In this document: positions 1-12,700 of the stretch, piece by piece
How the letters are laid out: each line of letters starts with the position of its first letter
Numbering within the stretch: position 1 is the first letter of the stretch
Assembly (NCBI GenBank): GCA_016801885.1
Contig: CM028891.1
Location: 10,895,517-10,959,516 of the forward strand
From: Toxotes chatareus
Lineage: Eukaryota > Chordata > Actinopteri > Toxotidae
DNA length: 64,000 nucleotides
Direction: 5' to 3'
The notes under the pieces: generated by a model
Seen by the model: only the letters and a program-made list of their open reading frames with translations
Database searches by the model: none
What the model was told of the DNA's origin: nothing
Made by a program: the position numbers and the translations under genes

Positions 1-3000
1 AAAAAACGTCATAGTATAGTATGCCGTTTTTTTCGGGGCAAAAAAAGTCAAAATTTTTTTCGGCCTCAAAATGTCATAAAAAACGTCATAGTATAGTATG
101 CCGTTTTTTTCGGGCAAAAAAAGTCATACTGTAGTATGACCTCAAAATGTCATAAAAAACGTCATAGTATAGTATGCCGTTTTTTTCGGGCAAAAAAAGT
201 CAAAAATTTTTTCGGCCTCAAAATGTCATAAAAAACGTCATAGTATAGTATGCCTTTTTTTCGGGAAAAAAAAGTCATACTTTAGTATGACCTCAAAATG
301 TTTTTAAAAAACGTCATAGTACAGTATGCCGTTTTTTTCGGGCAAAAAAAGTCATACTTTAGTATGACCTCAAAATGTCATAAAAAACGTCATAGTATAG
401 TATGCCGTTTCTTTCGGGCAAAAAATGTCAACATTTTTTTCGGCCTCAAAATGTCATAAAAAACGTCATAGTATAGTATGCCGTTTTTTTCGGGCAAAAA
501 AAGTCATACTTTAGTATGACCTCGAAATGTCATAAAAAACGTCATAGTATAGTATGCCGTTTTTTTCGGGTAGAAAAATCAAAAAAATTTTCGGTCTCAA
601 AATGTCATAAAAAACGTCATAGTATAGTATGCCGTTTTTTTCGGGCAAAAAAAGTCAAAAATTTTTTCGACCTCAAAATGTCATAAAAAACATCATAGTA
701 TAGTATGCCGTTTTTTTCGGGCAAAAAAAGTCAAACATTTTTTCGACCTCAAAATGTCATAAAAAACGTCATAGTATAGTATGCCGTTTTTTTCGGGCAA
801 AAAAAGTCAAAAAAATTTTCGGCCTCAAAATGTCATAAAAACGTCATATTATAGTATATGCCGTTTTTTCGAACAAAAAGTCAAAATTTTTTCGCCTCAA
901 AATGTCATAAAAAACGTCATATTATAGTATGCCGTTTTTTTCGGGCAAAAAAAGTCAAAATTTTTTCGACCTCAAAATGTCATAAAAAACGTCATAGTAT
1001 AGTATGCCGTTTTTTTTCGGGCAAAAAAAAGTCAAAAATTTTTTCGGCCTCAAAATGTCATAAAAACGTCATAGTATAGTATGGCGTTATTTTCGGGCAA
1101 AAAAGTCAACATTTTTTTCGGCCTCAAAATGTCATAAAAAACGTCATAGTATAGTATGCCGTTTTTTTCGGCCAAAAAAAGTCATACTTTAGTATGACCT
1201 CAAAATGTCATAAAAAACGTCATAGTATAGTATGCCGTTTTTTTCGGGCAAAAAAAGTCATACTTTAGTATGACCTCAAAATGTCATAAAAAACGTCATA
1301 GTATAGTATGCCGTTTTTTTTCGGGCAAAAAAAGTCAAAAAAAATTTCGGCCTCAAAATGTCATAAAAAACGTCATAGTATAGTATGCCGTTTTTTTTCG
1401 GGCAAAAAAAGTCATACTTTAGTATGACCTCAAAATGTCATAAAAAACGTCGTAGTATAGTATGCCGTTTTTTTCGGGCAAAAAAAGTCATACTTTAGTA
1501 TGACCTCAAAATGTCATAAAAAACGTCGTAGTATAGTATGCCGTTTTTTTCGGGCAAAAAAAGTCAAAATTTTTTTCGGCCTCAAAATGTCATAAAAAAC
1601 GTCATAGTATAGTATGCCGTTTTTTTCGAACAAAAAGTCAAAATTTTTTTCGACCTCAAAATGTCATAAAAAACGTCATAGTATAGTATGCCGTTTTTTT
1701 CAGGCAAAAAAAGTCAAAAATTTTTTCGGCCTCAAAATGTCTTAAAAAACGTCATAGTATAGTATGCCGTTTTTTTCGGGCAAAAAAAGTCAAAAATTTT
1801 TTCGGCCTCAAAATGTCTTAAAAAACGTCATAGTATAGTATGCCGTTATTTTCGGGCAAAAAAAGTCAAAGTTTTTTTCGGCCTCAAAATGTAATAAAAA
1901 AACGTTATAGTATAGTATGCCGTTTTTTTCGGGCAAAAAAAGTCAAACATTTTATCGGCCTAAAAATGTCATAAAAAACGTCATAGTATAGTATGCCGTT
2001 TTTTCCGGACAAAAAAAGTCAAAATTTTTTTCGACCTCAAAATGTCATAAAAAACGTCATAGTATAGTATGCCGTTTTTTTCAGGCAAAAAAAGTCAAAA
2101 TTTTTTTCGAACTCAAAATGTCATAAAAAACGTCATAGTATAGTATGCCGTTTTTTTCGGGCAAAAAAAGTCATACTTTAGTATGACCTCAAAATGTCAT
2201 GTCAAAAAACGTCATAGTATAGTATGCCGCTTTTTTTCGGAACAAAAAGTAAAAAATTTTTTCGGCCTCAAAATGTCATAAAAAACGTCATAGTATAGTA
2301 TGCCGTTTTTTTCGGGCAAAAAAAGTCATACTTTAGTATGACCTCAAAATGTCATAAAAAACGTCATAGTATAGTAAGGCGTCAAAATCGGCCAAAAAAA
2401 AGTCATACTTTAGTATGACCTCAAAATTTCATAAAAAGGTCATAGTATAGTATGCCGTTTTTTTCGGGCAAAAAAAGTCAAAATTTTTTTCGGCCTCAAA
2501 ATGTCATAAAAAACGTCATAGTATAGTATGCCGTTTTTTTTTGGGCAAAAAAAGTCAAAAAAATTTTCGGCCTCAGAATGTCATAAAAAACGTCATAGTA
2601 TAGTATGCCGTTTTTCCGGACAAAAAAAGTCAAAATTTTTTTCGACCTCAAAATGTCATAAAAAACGTCATAGTATAGTATGCCGTTTTTTTCAGGCAAA
2701 AAAAGTCAAACATTTTATCGGCCTAAAAATGTCATAAAAAACGTCATAGTATAGTATGCCGTTTTTCCGGACAAAAAAAGTCAAAATTTTTTTCGACCTC
2801 AAAATGTCATAAAAAACGTCATAGTATAGTATGCCGTTTTTTTCAGGCAAAAAAAGTCAAAATTTTTTTCGAACTCAAAATGTCATAAAAACGTAGTATA
2901 GTATAGTATGCCGCTTTTTTTGAACAAAAAGTCATACTTTAGTATGACCTCAAAATGTCATAAAAAACGTCATAGTATAGTATGCCGTTTTTTTCGGGCA

Positions 3001-3710
3001 AAAAAAGTAAAAAATTTTTTCGGCCTCAAAATGTCTTAAAAAACGTCATAGTATAGTATGCCGTTATTTTCGGGCAAAAAAAGTCAAAGTTTTTTTCGGC
3101 CTCAAAATGTAATAAAAAAACGTTATAGTATAGTATGCCGTTTTTTTCGGGCAAAAAAAGTCAAACATTTTATCGGCCTAAAAATTTCATAAAAAACGTC
3201 ATAGTATAGTATGCCGTTTTTTTCGGGCAAAATAAGTCAAACATTTTTTCGACCTCAAAATGTTATAAAAAACATCATAGTATAGTATACCGTTTTTCTC
3301 GTGCAAAAAAAGTCAAAATTTTTTTTCGACCTCAAAATGTCATAAAAAACGTCATAGTATAGTATGCCGTTTTTTTTCGGGGAAAAAAAGTCATACTTTA
3401 GTATGACCTCAAAATGTCATAAAAAACGTCATAGTATAGTATGCCGTTTTTTTCGGGCAAAAAAAGTCAACATTTTTTTCGGCCTCAGAATGTCATAAAA
3501 AACGTCAAAGTATAGTAAGGCGTCAAAATCGGCCAAAAAAAGTCATACTTTAGTATGATCTCAAAATGTCATAAAAAACGTCATAGTATAGTATGCCGTT
3601 TTTTTCGGGCAAAAAAAGTCATACTTTAGTATGACCTCAAAATGTCATAAAAAACGTCATAGTATAGTAAGGCGTCAAAATCGGCCAAAAAAAGTCATAC
3701 TTTTTTTTGG
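1..3710. repeat. Satellite array, about 49 units of about 76 bp
   Basis: The array is head-to-tail copies built around CGTCATAGTATAGTATGCCG, a T-run with CGGGC, an A-run, and CTCAAAATGTCAT. Two subtypes alternate irregularly. Type A has an A/T stretch ending TTTTTTCGGCC. Type B has the palindrome GTCATACTTTAGTATGAC in the same place. A few late units read AAGGCGTCAAAATCGG instead of the CCG-T-run-CGG segment. The array begins before the window, so its full length is unknown. Short open frames within it are chance products of the low-complexity unit and are not called as genes. I do not recognise the family by name. Confidence 0.95.
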
Positions 3711-3769
3711 CATATTTTGAGGCCATAATCTTCATCCAAAAGGCTTTTTAGTTCTTCAGAATTAAAGAG

Positions 3770-4065
3770 CAGTTCTGAAGACTGGTTCTGTATAGTGGTT
3801 TCTAAGAGCTTTTCTGGAGACTGGTTCTGAAGTGCGGTTTCTAACAGCTGTTCTGGGGACTGGTTCTGAAGTGTGGTTTCTAAGAGCTGTTCTGGGGACT
3901 GGCTCTGAAGTGCGGTTTCTAGGAGCTGTTCTGGTGACCAGTTCTGACGAGCGCTTTCCAAGAGCTGTTCTGGAGACCGGCTCTGAGGACCGGTTTCTAC
4001 GAGTATTTCTGGAGACCGGCCCTGAGGAGCGGATTCAAAGAGCAGTTCCGAAGTAGTTCTGAAGA
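3770..4065 (-). repeat. 39-bp (13-codon) minisatellite, about 7 copies, open on minus strand
   Basis: Units such as GGTTCTGAAGTGCGGTTTCT recur every 39 bp. Because 39 is a multiple of 3, the minus strand stays open and reads SPEQLLETALQNQ-like 13-residue repeats with substitutions. They become degenerate at both ends (SPEILVETGPQSR at one side, SSELLFNSEELKSLLDEDYG at the other). The frame then runs out at the edge of the satellite array. The plus strand also has an open frame across part of it. No start with good context, no splice-linked partner and no known domain is seen. It could be a decayed coding exon or a non-coding minisatellite. It lies just beyond the pan3 poly(A) site. Confidence 0.7.
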
Positions 4066-4309
4066 ACTGAAGAAGCCTTTTGAATGAAATGAAATGTCTT
4101 CAAGATCCTCAAACGGGTACAGCCTTTGTATAGCTTTTGGAAATATTTTTCATTTACAAAAAATATTGAATGCATAAAAACAGTGTAGCAAAATCCAATC
4201 CATATGCTGACTTTAGCATTGTTCTCCTGATTGTATATATATGCTATAAAATACTTCAAATGTAAATCAATAGTTGTAACATGTTTAATTACAAAAACAG
4301 ACAACCCTC

Positions 4310-6712
4310 ATGTATTCGTTTTGGTATTCTTTATTAAAATACTGCTGTACACACAAATATTGCAAAATTTGAGACAATGAACACAAGAGGGGCATAAAAC
4401 ATACTAAGATGGTGATTGTAGGTGTGTCGATGTGGGAGAGGAGAAAAACGTTATCACTAATATTAACTGGAGCATGTTTGTGTTACGATGTGGAAGATAG
4501 TGATATGAGCACTGACACTGTGTAGGCCGAGTTGGGGGGGCATATGTGTGTGCATCTCTGTGTGTCTCTGTGTATGTCTTGAGGGTTTTCTAAAGCACCA
4601 CATTCACCAAATGTGTTTTTGTCTGTTCATTTCACTAAAACAGAGGAAGTAGTATAGTGATCTAACACAGCCAGCTCCCTGCAGGTTTGTTGCCCCCAAG
4701 AACAGAACATCAACATCCATGACAACTTTGGCGTTGTAGACATAAAACTGCCGCCAAGACACTGCGCTTGATTTTGCTGTTCACCTTGATTTGTCTCTTA
4801 TCAGACACTGTGGTTCATACATGTGACCCTGCTGTTCTACAGTCTTACGTCTGCACACATTCAACAACAGCTACAGAGAACAAGACGAAGGCAGAGGAAT
4901 CAACAACAGTGCTTTGACAGAGCTTGGATTGGGTTTTTTTTTCCTGGGTAAAGCAAGTCTGCACCAAATTCATTCAGTCAACAATTTTCATTTAAATCAC
5001 CAGCGGAATATGAACTGTGCTTAAGGGCAACATGAAAAATCCCTCACAGCATGTTCTCCACAATGCTGTTAAACTTCCTAAAACCTCCATCTGAAGACGT
5101 CCCGCCCACTCCACTTAGCTCATCTGACTGGACAGGGGGCGACCAATGACAGCCAAACACATTCAATCACTGGGCCCCTCCAGCTGTTTGTCATCCTGAG
5201 AGAAATCCAAGCCATCCGAGTGAGTGCAACAGCCAGCGCCACTGCTTTGTCTCCAGCACGTTTGTATTTCATGATCTTAAAAAGTCAACTAAAACAAAAA
5301 CTGTTGGTGCCCTGTTCCTATTCTCCTTCGCCCTCCATCCTTTCCCCTTTCCCAAAACCCCTGCTGGAATTGGTCCACAGAATAACAAAGAGTTGAGGCA
5401 AAAATGAATTGCCCTACCATTTCCCATCATGCATTCCTGAACAACAGCTGAGCAAAGAGAAAAACCAGCTAGAAAAATCACAAAAAGCATCACTTTTTCT
5501 CAAATGTAGAGGGGCCCGGGCCCCTGAGGGGAAGTGAAGTTTGGGATAAAAAGAGGAAGAAGAGGGGAGAGTGAGAGATACAGAAAAAGGGGATGCTGGG
5601 GGCGGGAGGACAGGTGGGGGACAAAATAAGGACATTCCACAAAGAGGCAGCTGTGGCTCCACCTCAACAGAAGCCCCACCCATGGGCTAAACCCAAGTGC
5701 TGGACAGCCAAACCAAAATGACCCGTCCTTGAGCAGTTCATGTCACAATAGCGTCCATTAACCAAAGGTGGTTGCTGCATATGTAACAAACACTTGGTAG
5801 ACAGCATCAGGAGAAGACACCCCTTCCTCAGTGCCAACAGAAACCACATCTCACCCCCCCCAGAACCCAAATCCCTGTCCACGCAAGCCCACCCACCCAT
5901 ACATATGAGCCTGATATTCCACAACCTCCTGAACTAAAATGTCAGAAATGTCATCAAATTTTTTTTTCCAGTTTTAAGAACCCTTCCCACCCACCCAAGT
6001 GGTTTGTCCTTTCTGAGGGGGAACCAACAACCAAGGCAAAGGTGGGCTGGACCGTTTCATTAAACAGCTGCCATCCCGCCCCAGTGAAAGCCTTGAGTGG
6101 TGTGTCCCGTCTCCTAGTGCGTCAGAATGAAGGGGTATGGTCTCCAGCCGGAAGAGAGATGCAGTCAGTAAAAAGCTGGATTTCTTTTTGTTGTTTAATT
6201 GTGTATCTGCTCTGGTATTTATGTCCGTGTGTGGCTTTAGCTCTCTCTGTACACCCTGTAGGCCACTGACACATATTCATAAAAATAACAAAAAATTAAC
6301 AAAAAAATTAAAATCTTAGTGCATCCTCCTCAGAAAAATAAACCCCAACTGTAGAAATAAACAATAAAAGCAGGAAAAAAGTTTGAAACCTCATGGTTTG
6401 TTTCTCGTTTTGTTCCCCAAATCTAAAAAAATGTCAGACTCATTTGTCACAGCTTCCATATTTTTCCTTTTTCTTGTTTTTTTTTCCTTTTGTTTTTCGA
6501 TTTTCAGCTGCGGGGTTTAGGAAAACTAAAAAAAAATACACTTTAGAAAAAGCCATCCTGGTGGACAGGGTCAGTGTATGTGACTGAGGTTCACGAAGCC
6601 CTGCCCCGCTGCCTTCACCATGCTGATGTCATCTCCATAAGCCTGGTCCTCCGCTGTAGTGCAATAGTGTGCTCCAGGTCCGGGCAGTCCCACCCCGGGC
6701 CCAAAGAGGGCG
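4310..6712 (-). other. pan3: pan3 3' untranslated region (inferred)
   Basis: This stretch lies between the pan3 stop codon and the first good minus-strand AATAAA. It holds no convincing gene on either strand; all open frames are short and unlike known proteins. It contains T-rich and A-rich tracts on the plus strand around 6290-6550. Extent is inferred from the poly(A) signal only. Confidence 0.45.
4331..4336 (-). terminator. pan3: Probable pan3 poly(A) signal
   Basis: The minus strand reads AATAAA in the context TTTTAATAAAGAATACC. It is the first clear canonical signal downstream of the pan3 stop and implies a 3' UTR of about 2.4 kb ending near 4310. Alternative sites cannot be excluded from sequence alone. 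Confidence 0.5.
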
Positions 6713-9700
6713 CTACAGAGAGCCGGAAGCTGCAGCCTGCAGCTCCTGGAAGGTGCTGTCGAAGCAGCGCTTCAGGTCAGAGTAGGTCACAACCAGGACA
6801 CTTTTCTCATCCCGAGAAACCAGGCTGATCTTCTCAGGAACGCCCGCGTCCAGCTAAGAAAGATACAGGAAAAAACACATTAAATGCATATTTCATGACT
6901 TTTAAGAGAAAAAAAATAAATCAGCAAATTGTTTTTTTTTTAATTTTTGACTTTCCTGGGTTAAAGATTTTAAGGGATTTTAAGTAGAAAATTAATCAGC
7001 AACTATTTTGACAATCGTTCTCTAATTTGCCCTGTTTTGCTTTATCTTGTGTTACAGTATTCAAAATATAATTGGGTCTTCAACATTTTGTGATAAATTG
7101 CATTTTCTTTAGCAAACAATCTAGACAACTGAGGCATATTAATCAATGTCAAAAAATCTAAATATTTTTTAGCTGCCGCGCTAATTTGAAGCAAGTAGGT
7201 AGCAAATAAGATTACTGTGAACCCAGATGACCTTTTATATCTGAGATAAACATGAGGATTTATTAGCGTTAGTGTGAAGTTATGCAGGAACTAATGAAGA
7301 AGTAGAAGCCACTGACTGATCTCACAAACCGTACAAGGGCTTACATAGTGCAAAGAGGAACAACGGAAGTGAGAAGAAAAAAAAACCCCAACTTGTGATC
7401 AATCTACAAGAACGTTAAGCTGGGGTTTGATAAAATGTACATGTTGTGTACATGTAAATGTTAGCTCTGGAAAGCAAAGTGGAACAAGACCAAAGAAACT
7501 AGTTCAAAAATGCTGAGAAACCATGACAACCTGCTAGCCAAATGCTAAATGTCTGTAAGGGAAGTAGGTCAATGATCAGACCTACTTTTATGCCACCCTT
7601 TTCAGCCAGTGCACATGAAACATTAGAATATGTTCTGAAAATTCTTTTGCTTTTCCTTCCTTTACACTTACACGCTATTTACAGACATTTAAAAGTTCAC
7701 TGTTAAGGACAACTTCTCAAATTTTTATATATTCAAATACCATCAGTGTAGTTATATAAAATAAAAAAAAAAAAGAGGAAGAGAAGAAAAGAGGAAAGTT
7801 CACTGACCTTGTTGAGGCAGGAGACAATGTGGCTGAGGTCAATCCAAGGCGTCCCAGCTTCTGTCACCTGATGAAACAGGTGATCCCGGAAAAGTTTCAA
7901 CAGGTAGCGGTCGCCCGTCTCTGACCACGTCGGGTCCTTCTGAAACCTGATTCACATTAGATGAAGACATGGTCACCAAGTAATCACAGAAACACAAATT
8001 AAACATCCTGATTGTCTTTAATTGGTCTTTACACACACTCCACTTACTCTGGGCGCTCGTTGATGGTGCCCAGTTTGGCTAACAGGCGGAAGAGACGGCC
8101 ATTTTGCACCTCCTGCAAATAAGCAAACAATAGTTTCCATTCATCAGTCCCAAATATTTTCATTTTCAAGGAAAAACGTGCAGACAACATCCCTGATATG
8201 GTAGTAGTTTTTTGAGAAGCTGTACAAAATACAGACCACTGAAATGGTCTATATATTTCAGTTGAACAGATATAATTATTTTCACAAACTGAAATGGGCC
8301 TGAAGTAACAAACTTCAAAACTAGCACCAGGTGACATTATTCTGCTGCTGGAGGTTGAGACATTTAAAAAAAAAAAATTTTACAAAGAAAAAAGCATGTG
8401 TATGTCAGAATTCGTCCTTAAAAACAATGGACCCCTTTAAAATGGTAGCACTACGCACTGCTGCCGGGAACACTGTCAGAAACTGAAACCTCTGTCACTT
8501 GACAACGCTGGACCCTGTTTTCGCACAGGTCTCAGACACTTCCTCCTTACTGAAAACTGAAGAGGCTGCCTTTACTTATAAACACATTCATTTCTGTTTT
8601 CGGTATCGCCTCTGATTGTTAATTAATGGAAATACAAGGTGACAGTCATAGTCTGCTCAAACACCCCTGATGAGTTCAGAAAGCTTGTAAACATCAAAAC
8701 ACCAGACTGCAGACTAATTTAGACAGCTACATCAACTAATTCAATCAAATGTTTAGAGGACCGGCCACTGCACCACTGAACGATGTTCGCCTATAACTTG
8801 ACGTTTCTGACTTCACATCAGACTGTCAACAAGTTGTAGCTTACAGGGTTCCTACACATTTGAAATGTCAAAATTCCATACTTTTTCCAGACTTCTCGGT
8901 AAAAAAAAAAAAAAATCTAATAACTTGTGACATTTGAGTAAATAGATGTGTAGAATGTAAATAAATTATGGAATTTATCGTTTGTTTTCATTATTCTGAA
9001 TATATATGCCATTATGTCACCAAATAATTTCCAGAAGATTATAGCTACGTAATGTAGCTCATACAAATAAAGACCAAACCCAGACAAATTCAAATCACAA
9101 CCACCGCCTCCCCATGTTGGAGATGTCAAACGATTTCACACAAAGTCTGCATTTAGCTTTCTTTATCCATTTGGGATCCTTCTCAAACCAGTCTTTATAT
9201 TTGGGAATCATGAGCCAGTCGTCAGAGAATTTATATTTACCCATAACAAATTCTGTCAGCGATCATAAACAGGCATTTTGAATAGCTCGCTCACGGTGTG
9301 GACATCACCCGTCTGTGGAAGCAGCAGTGAAACTTGATGACACCTGGGCGGGCCAATGGGTTGGAGGAGGATACGAGTAGAGGGCTGGGCATTCAACTTG
9401 TCAATCTGCCCAAATGTTTTCTGGGATGCGTAGCCATGGATCTATCATATGAACGCATTGCTGTTTTATACAGTCTACAGCCTACTGTGTGCTCTCACAC
9501 AAACATTTTAGCTGCGCTGCTAAGGGCCTTAAAAACAGATCGATCCATTTCTTTTTTTAGATATTCATAATTTTATGTTTTAGAAAATAGAACAGTGGTA
9601 ACAGTCTTGGAAACACAAATATTTTTCCATACAATAGTTTCCATTTTCCATACTTTTCCAAACCTGGAAATTTATAGTCAAATTCCATACTTTTCCATAC

Positions 9701-12700
9701 TTGCGTAGGAACCCTGAGCTTACCTTTTGTCTCTGCACATCTAACTTACTCCTGCCTCTCCTTTCTCTTCCTCCTCTCTTGCCTGTCGCACCCTGTCAAA
9801 CGTTTTCTGCACTGTTGAAAAAGTGAAAATTATTGAAGACCAGACGACTGACTGCGTTGGATTCCTCCAACGTGTGTTGGAGTATACGCTCCTGCCACAG
9901 TAGGACAGAACTGCCAGCTGCTGGAACCCATAACCTTGGTCTTATATCTGCTAGTCTGATTATTGTTTCTGTCAACTCAAAAACCTGATTCCTGCACAAA
10001 AAAGTAAATTAATACCCATTGTAAAATATAAATAAATTGAAAATGAATAAATAAATGGAAGTTTAAAAGTCAAAAACATAACTGTAGTGAGCAACATAAT
10101 CTTAAAAACACAGCTAGGAGCTTGATACAACAGTGGTGTTGCAATCACATAGCCACAACGCTCTACAACATGAAAACCAACCCATGGCATGGCTGGCATA
10201 AACACAGCTAGGATTTGTGAAAAATTAAACAAATTATTTTCTTCATCACATGGATTGTTGTGTTAAAAAAAAATGATGTTTTAAACCCTTTTTAAAAAGG
10301 TGCACTATCAAGCATGCATGCAGACAGATTCAGCTAACACATAATACAGAGATGGCCTCATACACAGGAAACACTCGTACTGTCCCTCCCACCACGGGCC
10401 ACAAAAATACTCAGACTCAGATTTTCAGACCTTCTTCTTAACACAACCTTTATTATCTCGGAATTTAGCTGTTCTGTGAATTTTGTTTTTACTGACGTCT
10501 TCCTATTTAAACTGCGCATTGGTTTGATAAAATTCACTGTAAGACCTGCTGCACCTAATAAAAGGCAGAAACTGACATCACCATTTGCATGTAGAGGTGA
10601 CAACAAACGCAAACCACTTAGGTTTGGTGGATGTGTACAGAGTTTAAGAAAGGGGAAGTCGTGGCATGAGCAAGACAGATGATATGAGGCTTGATTGTTT
10701 CACACATTCACGCTCCAACATGGGGAAACTAGATTCAATGTGAGGCTGCAAAGCCTACACTATACCATACAACATCCTGTGTGCAAATAACTTCCCTCTT
10801 AGCTAACTAAACCTATTTCTGACCACCGCCCAGCAATGTTAGCCTAAAAAGAACATAACTGAATCATGCACCTTTGCATGCTTTTTTGTTCAGTGCCATG
10901 TGAGACACACAAAAAAAACTCTTTTTTTGTGTGTTTTTCAGTACTCCTGAACATAAATGTCTCGCCCTGCCCGTACCTTGGCCAGATCCTCCTCAATGAC
11001 ATCATTCCTCATCTGTGATGCATCTAGTTGTGTGTAGAATCGGGCTCCAATCATCGGCATAATGTCATTGACACTGCGCAGGCGAGACTGTTCAGTCAGC
11101 AGATACCTGCACATACACACAGACAAAAAATTTACACTTTGTGAGTTAGTAAAGCTGTTAACACACTTGCACTACTATATATGACAACTTGTATTTTAAT
11201 GCTAACACTCAAGTCTCACAACGTACGCAAATTCTGACCTACTGATGTTCAAAAGGAAATAATGTAGACAACTGCAATATCTGACAGTTATATTTTTAAG
11301 TGGCAGTTTCAGACTAATTTTAACAGAGTTTAAAACTATGAAATTACAGACTTAAAATGCTTTCAGAGACGTGTTTGCAACAATACAGGTGTAAAGCCTT
11401 AACTTAGCAGGTATGCTTATTTTAATTTGAAGAGTAGTTTTAGATTACATTAGACTGGTTGGCTGTATGATAATGTATAATCACAGAGAAAATCATGTGA
11501 TAAAGAAGTACAGTGGATTAATCGAACTACCTTTGGGTTCGGGTTTGGAAGTTAACAAATTTAAACATCTTCAACTTTTCACTTATTGCATAAATATGCA
11601 ATAACCTGAGTCTTCACAGACATATTCTCAGCACCTCCCAAACAGATCACACATCTGTACTGACTTCAGGTTGCAGAAAATGCAGAAGCATCCAACATCC
11701 ACACATGTATATATAGTGCTGCAGACGGACTCATCCAAAAATTCCTATCAGGTACAGATAGAAATCACAACTACTGCCACAAAACTACAGAACTGGAGTT
11801 GGAAGATGGCATAAATCAATCTGCATTCTGGGAAAAAGACATTAATCATGGTAGACCCAGACCACGCTGGAAAGATTTATCTCCTCTGGTCTGACACACC
11901 CCAGGATCCCCAAGCTAGAGCTAGAAAACATTTTTGGGGAGAGGGATGTCTGGCGTAACTTATTTAGCCTCCTGCCAACACTACCAGGCCCCAGATAAAT
12001 GGCAGAATGGGTGTACAGTATATCTGACTGCTGTAGACTCTAAAACAGCTTGTTATACTGAATAATATAATGCATGCATGTTTCTCACAGAATGAGGTTC
12101 TTGAGGTCTGAAGAGTAGTTAATCGAAACCAGCTCCATGGCCTTCTGCAGGTTCTCCCTTTGGATGCCAGCTAGGGAGTTACATGCCAACGCCAGCACCA
12201 CCTTGCCCAGTGACACTAGGTCTGCTTGCTATTTGAGAAAACACACACATCACAGAAACACCCACGTTAATGATCTGACTTTCCATTTTAAAGGGAACAC
12301 TTTAACAACACCTTCTCGTGTTGAGACATCTATTTGAATGTGATGGACAACTACTGTGTGACCTGTTTGCAAGCGTAATTGACCAAATTGACCAAACAAC
12401 ATCATAGAAAGTACCTGGTACTGTGGCATTAGGGCAAGATGATTTGTCTGACTGTTGTCAAATGTTAAGACATCAAAAACCCCAACACAGTTCACCCGTA
12501 ATCTGTAGAGATAAGAGAACATTCTAATTATAACTTTGTGTGGTACATTCATCTGTCTAATCATGCTGAATGATGTACAGTCGTCTGACATATTTATGCA
12601 TATATGTGTGTGTCTGTGTACCTGGTCTTGCCAGTAATGAGAATCTTGCTGGGGTCCATAACACGACAGGCTAGGCCAGCAGTGTGGATGGTGCGCAGGG

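Noticed and set aside
858..2737. Open frames of 67-73 codons within the satellite on both strands
   Set aside because: They are repeated lysine/phenylalanine-rich readings of the unit and change with unit variants; no start context or homology.
1..3710. CRISPR-like array
   Set aside because: Units are contiguous variants without unique spacers, and the DNA is from a vertebrate; it is a satellite.
4035..4304. 89-codon minus frame and other frames in 4.0-6.8 kb
   Set aside because: No recognisable domain; the region is better explained as pan3 3' UTR and flank.
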